A DNA stretch of 64,000 nt from Mytilus edulis (taxonomy: Eukaryota > Mollusca > Bivalvia > Mytilida > Mytilidae). The stretch lies in contig NC_092355.1 of NCBI RefSeq assembly GCF_963676685.1, forward strand, positions 78,273,176 to 78,337,175, given 5' to 3'. Position numbers and translations under genes: made by a program. Below, one piece after another: positions 45,869-55,900 of this stretch (its first letter is position 1; every line of letters begins with the position of its first letter). The notes below the pieces were generated by a model. That model saw nothing but the letters and a program-made list of their open reading frames with translations. It ran no database searches and had not been told where the DNA came from.

Positions 45869-46142
45869 TATATTAAATTGACCACAAGGCTAGACGAGTA
45901 TATTGTTAGTGTTTGATGCTTGATATTACCATTTACATAGTATTAATAGATATAAGGGAAGACAATCAGTCAATATATGAGTTAACAAACCTCTAATTCA
46001 AGGTACAAGGTTTTGTATTGATATCAAGCAATGTCGATATTTGTTATTTGATAGGTATTCATAATATATAAACCACAAATCATTTTAACTGCTATTTAAA
46101 CATTGTTGTGACGTCATTATATTGATGTACCCGTTCTTTTTG

Positions 46143-46292
46143 TCAGTGATTGGACTATCATTTCGCTGTAAGAAACCATTATGTTACCTTTAAGCGTCCA
46201 ATATTTTGAAGAGAATAACTGCTCTTTCTTATAAATATTGGACAGCTGAAGCTTAAGATAGCATAACAGGTAAATGATAGTCGAATCACTTG
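46143..46292. mobile_element. 150-bp fold-back element
   Basis: Left arm AGTGATTGGACTATCATTT with GTCCAATATTT; right arm AAATATTGGAC with AAATGATAGTCGAATCACT, inverse to the left. The arms cover almost the whole element. Confidence 0.55.
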
Positions 46293-46659
46293 GAAAAAAA
46301 ACTATCAATTCCGCCAATTGTTTTCGACATGTTTAAAAAAAGTACAACCAAAAAAAAACAAATGACAATTTCAAAAAACATTTGATTAAAGTCACCTTCC
46401 AATACAATAATTTTTGTCACTCATTAAAACGGTTTCTTGAGAAAGAAATCACTTTCAAATTGTGTAACACTACCAAAAATAACATCACAGCCATTTTTCT
46501 CATGTTTTGGGATTTTTCCTTTAGCAATGATCAATCGGTTGATAATGCTCGTTTTAAGTATTGTTTTTGTTGCTTTTATGCATTTCGTTTTTCAAAAGAG
46601 TTATCCTCGTCCGTCTTTTGATATCAAAATTGACCTCTGTTGTTTCTCTTATTTCTAAA

Positions 46660-46875
46660 AGAGGGACGACAGATACCAAAGGGACAGTCAAACTCATAAC
46701 TCTAAAATAAACTGACAACGCCATGGCTAAAAATGAAAAGACAAACAGACAAACCATAATACACATGCAACAATATAGAATACTAAAGAATAAACAACAC
46801 GAACCCCACCAAAACTAGGGGTTATCTGAGGTGCCCCTAACATTACACAGATGATGCCGCAATACAAGGGCCATA
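46660..46875 (+). repeat. Dispersed repeat F, longest copy
   Basis: AGAGGGACGACAGATACCAA, GGGACAGTCAAACTC, 'CCATGGCTAAAAATGAAAAG', 'ACCCCACCAAAACTAGGGG'. Confidence 0.55.
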
Positions 46876-47109
46876 CACAACATAAACTTCACCCTGTGTA
46901 CAAAGTGCAATTTTTTTCAAGTCTGATAGTATTGCTTGATTATGAATATAATACAACACTTCGCTTATAAACGACGATGAATATAGGAAGTAGAATAATG
47001 GAGGCCATTACCGAATGTTATATGTGAAACAAATCAGCCGTGTGTCCGAGTCGCATTTTGTTCGTAGTGATATGTTTTATGTTTAAAGAAAATAAGAAAG
47101 ACGGTTTTT

Positions 47110-48360
47110 GTCGAGCCAGCAACTTTTGTTGCAGAAAGCACGACAAAGGTATAGTGTTCCGGCGGCGGCGGTGGCGTTAGCTTACTTCTTAAATTTTTTA
47201 TATATTTTAAAAAGTGGAAGACCTGAATGCTTCATACTTTGTATATAGATGCCTCATGATACGAACTTTCCGTCAGTCACATGTCCAATGTCCTTGACCT
47301 CTTTTTTATGGTTCAGTGACCACTTGAAAAAAAAAGTCCAGATTTCTTGTAATGTTGAATTATTATAAGTAGTATGATAACTATATAGGTATGTGCGTAC
47401 CTTGCAAGGTCCTCATGCCCGTCAGACAGTTTTCACTTGACCTCGACCTCATTTCATAGATCATTGAACAAGGTTAAGTTTTGGTGGTCACGTCCATATC
47501 TCAGATACTATAAGCAGTAGGGCTAGTATATTTGGTCTATGGAAGGACCGTAAGGTGTCCATGTCAAACTGACAGGTGTCATCTGACCTTGTCCTCATTT
47601 TCATGGTTCAGTGGTTATAGTTAAGTTTTTGTGTTTTGGTCTGTTTTTCTTATACTTTATGCAAAAAGTAAAAACACAAAAATACCGAACTCCGAGGAAA
47701 ATTCAAAAAGGAAAATCCAAAATCAAAAGGCAAAATCAAAAGGCAAAATTAAAAGTCCAAACACATCAAACGAATGGATAACAACTGTCATATTCCTGAC
47801 TTGGTACAGACATTTTCTAATGTAGAAAATGGTGGATTGAACCTGGTTTTATAGCTAGCTAAACCTGTCACTTGTATGACAGTCGCATGAAATTCCATTA
47901 CATTGTCAACGATGTATGAACAAAACAAACATACTCAAAGAGTAAAAATGTATGACGTGGTTATCTAGTATATTTGTTGTATGGAATCATTGTTAGGTGT
48001 ACATGTCTAGCGGGCAGATGTCATCTGACCTTGACCTCATTTTCATGGTTAGTGGTCAAATTAAATTTTTTATTTAATACTATATGCCATAGGTCAACTA
48101 TATTTGGTGTATGGAAATATTTTATGATCTATATGTAAGTCGTGCAGGTTTTATTTGACCTTGACCTCGACCTCGTTTTCACGGTTCATTGCTCAGTGTT
48201 AAGATTTTGTGTTTTTGTCTGTTTTTCAACTAATTTGTTGTATAGAAGAATTGTTAGCTGTACATGCCTGCGTGGTATGACCTCATTTTCATGGTTCATT
48301 GGTCAATGTTTAGTTTTGTTGGTTACTGTTAAGTTTATGAGACAGTTGTACTAAAGTTTT
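47110..48360 (+). repeat. Repeat K tandem array interrupted by repeat B
   Basis: Units with 'TGACCTTG(A/T)CCTCATTTTCATGGTTCA-TGGT' and 'GTGTTTT-GTCTGTTTTTC' recur at 47250-47654 and 47956-48360, spacing roughly 160-200 bp. Repeat B (47655-47955) splits a unit just after CTGTTTTTCTTA. Upstream, TTCCGGCGGCGGCGGTGGCG (47158) marks a family head. Confidence 0.55.
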
Positions 48361-49328
48361 AAATTTAGGACTTTAAACATAATATCAATGATAAGTAAAG
48401 AAGGCGAGTCATTTCAGCGTTTGCACTCTTGTTTTTGCAATAGAAATACGAGATAAAAAATTATGTTTCTGTAACATTAAAAAACCACAAGGGACATCAA
48501 TACACAAACTGCAAGGGAAAAAAACAGAGAAAGGGGAGTATATTGAGTTGGTACAGTTTTTGGTAAACAATAACAGTCTGTCGAAAATTCAGATGAACAA
48601 CAAAAGAATTCAAAATGACTGCAAGTTGTTATCTCTTCATTTGTAAATATTAATTTTATATTTGAAATTTAAAAAAAAAACTGCGGTGCACTCGGTATGG
48701 TTTAAACGTGAAACAATATTTAAAGTAAGATATAAGCCTCTAACAGTCCATTTTGTAAAATATTAAACAGGTATTCGGTCTGCTGCCTCAAACCTGTCCA
48801 ATATTTTAACGAAATGGACAGTTATCGGCTTATATCCTTTACCTACATAAATAAATGCAACAGTATTATGACGAAAAGCACAAATAACTAAACTATGGGT
48901 AAAATTTTAAACGGAAAGTCCCTAATCAGATGGCAAAATCAAAAGCCCAAACACATCAAACGAATTGATAACAACTGGCTCTTCCGGACTTGGTACAGCG
49001 TTTTCTTAGTTTACCGCTGTTCAAGAGATCATAGGACGATCATAAATATATATATAAAAAAAACAATTGTAGTAACATCTAACGGTTGGCCTGATTCCAT
49101 TAACTGATATTTGATTCATGTTCAGGTGGAAGAATCTTCAATGATGACACAAATGTTGATATCGTACACATGTAAGCGAATTATTTTCATATAATCATCC
49201 AGAAGGATCGCTCACTTAGTTAAGAAAAGTTTTTTTTTAAAAATTGATAGAGGTCTTATGATTGCTGTTCTATTCATTTTTTAGGTTGATACAAATTTGT
49301 TATGTTTTAAACAAAAAAATAAACTTAA
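48361..49328. other. Spacer upstream of gene 2
   Basis: Contains a repeat B fragment (48870-49010). No clear promoter element or upstream exon of gene 2 could be assigned. Near 48680-48830 two inverse stretches (TTTAAAGTAAGATATAAGCC / GGCTTATATCCTTTACC) suggest another small fold-back. Confidence 0.35.
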
Positions 49329-49601
49329 GGTGGTACCTAACACTACAGGGAGATAACTCTGTAAAATCAGCTTAACGTTTTAATTACGTTGTATTGTTAA
49401 AGGAATATCAAGCTTCTCAATGATCAAAATTAATGTTTGTCAAACTGCTATATAACCAGTGTAATTTTTCTGATAAAGCGCTTGGTTCAAATTTTTTGAT
49501 TTTTTTATATTTTTGTAAAAGGATCAAAGTAAATACTTTGTCAAAATTTTATGAAAATTAAACGAGCCAAATTAATTTAAGTGAAAGTGTTGGGTACCAC
49601 C
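49329..49601. mobile_element. 273-bp MITE with TTAA target duplication
   Basis: Ends GGTGGTACCTAACACT and AGTGTTGGGTACCACC are inverse with one mismatch in 16. TTAA lies on both sides (49325-49328 and 49602-49605). TTAA duplications point to the piggyBac or Kolobok groups. Located about 240 bp before the 5' exon of gene 2. Confidence 0.7.
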
Positions 49602-49843
49602 TTAAGTCAAATTTGATAACTGAATATTTGTCTGCTTGTTTGATTTTTTTTAATGATTCCAATCTCGTTAACAATATAATCGTCGAAAATAACATGAGAT
49701 GATTAAGCTTCATCAGAATTATAAAATAATGTGGACACATTGTAAAAAAAGAAAAGCTAATCATGAATGAATACTGAATTATAAAACAAAAATGTGCCAA
49801 TATGCATATAACACGCAATAGCTTTTTGTTTATTTTTTTTCAG

Positions 49844-49868
49844 ATTGAAGTGATTCCTTTATCTTTGT
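49844..49868 (+). other. Gene 2: 5' UTR part of the first coding exon
   Basis: A good acceptor (T-rich tract then CAG at 49841-49843) precedes 25 nt of untranslated sequence and the first ATG, implying at least one upstream non-coding exon. Transcription might instead start nearby. Confidence 0.4.
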
Positions 49869-49904
49869 ATGATGAAATCAGCAGTACTACTTTGGTTTCT
49901 TCAA
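49869..49904 (+). CDS. Gene 2 exon 1: start and first half of the signal peptide
   Basis: ATGATG start, MMKSAVLLWFLQ, then consensus donor CAA|GTAAGT at phase 0. This frame was chosen because it alone gives a hydrophobic N-terminus and a phase matching exon 2. The other open frame through the same exon ends in phase 1 and cannot be joined. Confidence 0.65.
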
Positions 49905-52900
49905 GTAAGTACATTTCAGTGTTTTATCAAATAAGTACATTTTTATTATGTAGAATACGTACACTTTTGTTCACACCTCACCGGAGTTTTGACCTTGTAG
50001 AACTGGAGTGGCAGATTGATACTCAAAAATAAATTGATCAACTGAAGACTTAATTTGAAAATAAGGAGATTTGATGTAATGTGGTTGTAAATGATATAAG
50101 AGGACCACACAAAAATATATGCGGACTACGGCTCAGACACAACTATAACTATTTACAAAATATATAAAACTGCAAGGCAAGAGACTAGTTGAAAGATATT
50201 TTCCAATCCGACCAGCATTTGTAAGGACTGTTGTTGTACACATCTCAATATCGCTAAGACTATTGTTATACTCTTTGTAGTATCTGTGGCCTCTATCTTA
50301 CCATTTGTTGACCGATTCACCGAACTTTTAATATTTTCAAGGTTATTGCTGTTACGTTTGTATATGAGTTAAAATGTCCAGCGCCAGGACATTGGCGTCT
50401 CAGAGCAAGAAAGTTTTATTGCGGTCAAAGCTATGTGTGTTTGTTGCGTTCTCCAGAGAATTCGTATCGAGAGACCTGCGATGGACTGGATTATAGTAGC
50501 ACAGGTAATACTGTAAAATGAAATATTTGATATATTCCCCCTATCGTGATGGACTTTTCAATGAAACAACATTCTGCCTTGATCAATTGCTTACCTTTTC
50601 GATTTTAAGTAATCAAGCCAATAAATTTAGTCATACGGAGGGTGGAAGTAATACTGTATCTTTCATTTTTTTTAATTTTTTTTCCAGCAATATTTCCAAT
50701 ATATAAAAACGGACAATATCAAACACATTCCACATTAGAAGTCAATGTATAGTTACCTCTGATAATTTCCTTTTCTTTGGACAGGCACATGCAAATGTCG
50801 CGAGGCTAGGTATTTATAGATATTATGCTTACACCCTTCCAAACCGTAGCAGTCATCAAAACAGGGCAAACGATACCACAGGAATATTGAAACTCATGAA
50901 TCGAAAAAAACCATGACATTGCCATGGCTAAAAACTAAAAGACTAACACTCAAACAATATTACACAAAACACAATATAGAAAACTAAGGATAAGCACCAC
51001 AAATCTCATCAAGAATGGGTGCTCCGGAAATATAATCAGACCCTGCTCCACATGTGGAATCGGTACCAAGACAGTAAGTGATTATTTAAATCAAAAGTCT
51101 GTACTTATTCAATACTCATATAGACAGATAAGGAAAGTACTAGTGTAGAAGATATTTACTTGGCTGGTACGCAAGAGTCTGGGGTATCCATGTCCGACTT
51201 ATTGTTTTTTTAGCAGGGTGCTAAAACGATTTGATAATAATATTGTATTGGCCAATGCATTTAATTAGAATTACAAAGGTATTAACACTATTACAAATTT
51301 AAAGTTTTCCCCCTTTTCGTGCTTAAATTTATCACCTTTTTTGTGATTATTGTTGTTTTGTAAAAGTATATACAACATTAACATGGTTTACACAATTACA
51401 ATCTTAGTATCTATGATGATTGTATCTATCAATTAAGGATTTTGCTACAAAAATTAACTGCGCTATGTTACAACATATTCCTCTTCTAATTTCTTTTATA
51501 TTAACTATAGGCAGCAAACTTATATTCGAACCATATTTCAATAAAGCAGGATGCAGCTATAAACGGTATCAGCCTTTCCCATTTTCAACTGATGGTAACA
51601 ATAAGTGTGTGTATCAAAAGTCATTTTGTAATGAAGAGGGTCAAATCGTCCACCGTGAAGGAATAATGATAAATGATACAACTTGTGGATGCGATTCTTC
51701 ACAAGGGTACATATTTGTTACAACGCCTAAACACAACTGCTATTGTACACCCTCAGAGGAAGACTGTTCGTGTCACAAACTCATTTGTGGTAATGAAGGT
51801 AAATTTGAATAAACAACCCCGCCACATGATTTATGTATGTGCCTGTCCCAAGTCAGGAGACTGTAATTCAGCGGTTGTCGTTTGTTTAAGTGATACATAT
51901 TTGTTTTTCGTTCATTTTTTTTTACAGAAATAGTGCCGTTAGTGTTTGAATTGTTTTAAAATTGTCTTTTCGGAGAGTTTTATAGCTGACACTGCGGTAT
52001 GGGCTTTGCTCATTGTTGAAGGTCCTACGGTAAACTATAGTTGTTAATGTTTGTGTCATTTTGGTCTTCTGTGGATAGTTGTCTCATTGACAATCATATC
52101 ACATCTTCTTTTTTATATTTTACTTCACACCTATGATGTAAATATTAAAACAACTAAAAAAGGCAACATAAGTATACCTCTGTTCGCAATTCATACATCG
52201 ATTGAGAAAAAACCTAATCCGGGGTTACGAACTAAAACTGAGGGAAACACATCAAATATAAGAGGAGAAATAATACACAACATAAACAAAACATTAAAAT
52301 GTAACACACAGAGAACCGAACTATAATATAACAATGGACATTTTCCTGACGTGTTACAGGACATTTTAACAAGGAATTGGTGGGTTAAACCTGCTTTTAT
52401 GGCATTGTAAAATCTAACATTAAAATGACAACAGTACTTGATAGGACTACAATACGGAAAATCTCTCACCAAATTGCGAGAATAAAAGATTAAACCCATC
52501 GAACGAATTGAAAACAACTTTCATATTTCTGGTTAATTTTATAAAATTTTACTTCACACCACTGATGTATACCGTTATGTAATGCCGATGTAAAAAAGTA
52601 AAATCAAAAGTACAGAACTCAAAGGAAAATTAAAAACGGAATGTCCAGAATCAAAACCCTCCCACACATCGAACAAATGTCAAACAACTGTCATATTCCT
52701 TACTTCGTACATTCCACTTTATGTTACTGCTGTATCTGTGTTGATTTCTTTCTTAAAAAAAACAACCAGTAAATGTTAAGTAAAGCTCGAGAAAAAAAAA
52801 ATATTTATTGTATTTTCATTTTAATTTACCTATTGCTTAATGTACTGGTTCCTCTGCGACAATCTATATTTTAGAACATTTCGGTATTGTAATTCATGAA

Positions 52901-55900
52901 AAACACAAACCGCTAATGCAAATGATAAATTATAGCCGAAAACAAAGATAATAGTTTTTACTGATAAATATCTGTCTTGTGAAAAATAATATTATAACCT
53001 TCAATACCGATACACATGTAATTCTATCACCATTTTAATATAACATCTTACCTTTCTATTAACGAAATTGTAATCTTAGTTGATTTCACTTGTCGAACTG
53101 TATATATAAATGTGCATGCCAATTATTAAAAAAACAAACTTATAACAACCAACTGATGAAACATACTTATTCTTAAAGGATGTGTACTTCAATGAATTAC
53201 ATGTTATTGGTGTCATTACAGAAAATCCGTGTCCCTTTAATCATGTTATTGGTACTGCTGTTCGGAATAAATCATGTCAAGAAATTATCGTCAGAACGTA
53301 AGTAATTTGCCACTTTGAAACTCTTTCAGTTTTTTAACAACCCTTTTCGACTTCAGCACGACTTCTGTTTTATTAAAAGAAAGATAAGAAAGATGTATAT
53401 TGTCATTATGCTGTTTAAAGGTAATGTAATGCACTGTCATATCCTATTATTTATCAATGCGTTTCCCTGTAATTGTGCATGTGATTGTTTGTACTATTTT
53501 CCTGTTATATAGTGTTGTCATTGTAACGTTATTTTTTTAGAGGGAGGTTTGGGTAGCCACGAAAACAGGTTCAACCAACCATATTTTTTCTTAAAATGTC
53601 CCGTACATAGTCAGGAACATGACCATTGTTATATAATAGTTCGTTTCTGTGTGTTACATTTTAGTGTTGTGTTTTTGTTGTTTCGTAGTTTTCATCTTAG
53701 ATTTAATGTATTCCCTCAGTTTACGTTTGTAACCCAGATTTTTTTTTTCTCAATCAGTTTATGAATTTCGAACAGCGGTATACTACTGTTGCCCTTTTTT
53801 ATGATTACCTTATAAGCTGGGGGTTAGGCTAGACATAATACAAGTTTCAATCCACAAGTTTTTTCTTGTATAAAGTCAGAATTTGCAGGTGTTATCAAAT
53901 AGTTCGTCTCTTCCCATTTTGGCGTTTGTTTTTCTTTTTCCGTTGTTTTCCTCTTATAGTTGATGACTTTGGTTTAAAATTTCAACCTGAATTTCTTTGA
54001 CTCTCCATCGAGCAATTACCTTTCGAACAACAATTATGGTTTTTCTTCCTCAGAAATAGATTATCGTTGCTGTATTTTGCAAAAGTTTTAGGAATCTTTG
54101 GTCCTCAATGCAGTTCAAAATTTTATTTGTTTGGCCTTTTCACTTTTCTATGATTCGAGCGTCACTGATGAGTCTTATGTAGACGAAACGTGCGTCTGGC
54201 GAGAATAATTTTTAATTCTGGTAAGAGTGTTGAATGCATACATGATATTATATACTACTGTTGCACACATAAATAACAGCAATGCTTAACAATTACCTAA
54301 AATAGTTTAGAGCATAAACATAAAGTTTGAAAAAAGGAATACCTCAAATTTCTGTTTGTTTCCAGGAAGCTTTTATAATCAAGATATGAAGTGCTCGGTT
54401 CTGTTAGCAAATTTCGAAACGTGATATTAGTTTTACAACTTGAAATATTTTTGTAACCTTAATAATTTTATGATCAGTTGTGCGGATCTATGAAAAGTTA
54501 CCCATTATGTAATGTGTCTCCTAATTAATATGGTTAAATGTGATAGCAAAACAAGAAAATATGTCGTATAAAATTTGATCTGATATACCCTAATTCGAAA
54601 TACACAAAAAACAGTTATAAGAGTTTAATGGAGAAGACACTAGGACCCAAATCCTATGTCTGACATTTCTGGAGCCTTAAACTTGTAAAACAAAAATGTT
54701 AGTTTTTTCTGATTATATTATTATAATATAAACATGATGACGTAACAGCTCAATACATGAAATATGTTTCTACTTATCATTAATACCTCAAGGTTGCTGA
54801 CATATGTAATATGCATCACTCTTAACTACCTACCAGTATTTATCAATTAAGGTTTCCGAGTTCATTACGTGTCAAGATATAAAGTAAAAATATCAAACTG
54901 AACCAATGGTTGTTAAGTGAGGAAACCAACAGAGTTTTAGTATATTTTCCCACTGTGTTGGCTCCTAAGACTGCACGACTTTATTTTCAGATTAAACAGA
55001 TTATCACAGCAACAAGTCTATATGGGAATGCTCATCTAAATAATAAGCGCGTTAAATAGTTAGGTCCATTGTTGTCTGTATGATCTGAAGCTATTTATAC
55101 TTTTTAAATTGTCATTACTTGTGTATCTTTTTACATTGGCTATTGTCTTGTTGATATTTTTCCTAATATCCTCAAACAGGTCACAACCAAAAAACTTGTC
55201 TTCTCCATTAGAAAACAGATTTAAAGATGTCAGAAATTATTATAACGAAGGTATGTTTGCATTTGTATGGAAAGTATCATATGTTAGCCTCTTAAAAAAC
55301 CCATCAACATTGCATCAAATTACTTGTGATTAAAAACAACAAAATAGCTAAATTGTAAAAACTCCCAAATAATCGAGACTGAAATGTTCATGAATTGCAC
55401 ATTTACTGTCAGTTAACTTCTAAACTGGATTTTGGTGTTCTCCTTTCACCAAAGCTGTGCGATTACAGTGGTATCCATGAACATTCCGTTACAGGCTGAA
55501 TAAAGATGTGTCACTAACATATGTATAAACCACACCCACAACCAGGGAAAAACAATTCTCAAGTTGGCCCAACCCCTCACCACGGGAACACTTGGACACC
55601 TGGAAGTCTGTAATAAACATGTTTACAGATGTTTCTCATCATCTAATCCGGTTGGTCGGTCAGAAAAAAAATGCTATTTTAAAACATAAACAAGTATGTA
55701 TATCATACTAATTTTACCTTTATAATATGGTTCATAAATAGTTTTCTCGTTTGAATTATTGTACATTTGTCAACTAGGGGCTATCTATCAATTTGACTCA
55801 TAACTAAGGTAGCACAATACAAAGATTTGTTCACTTCTAATCAGACAACTTTAAACTGATGTAATTCATTTCATCCTTCTTTATATTTTATAGATGAGGT

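Noticed and set aside
49846..49907. Alternative frame through gene 2 exon 1 (IEVIPLSLYDEISSTTLVSS)
   Set aside because: Ends in phase 1 while exon 2 must start in phase 0, and it has no start codon or hydrophobic leader; the ATGATG frame satisfies both.
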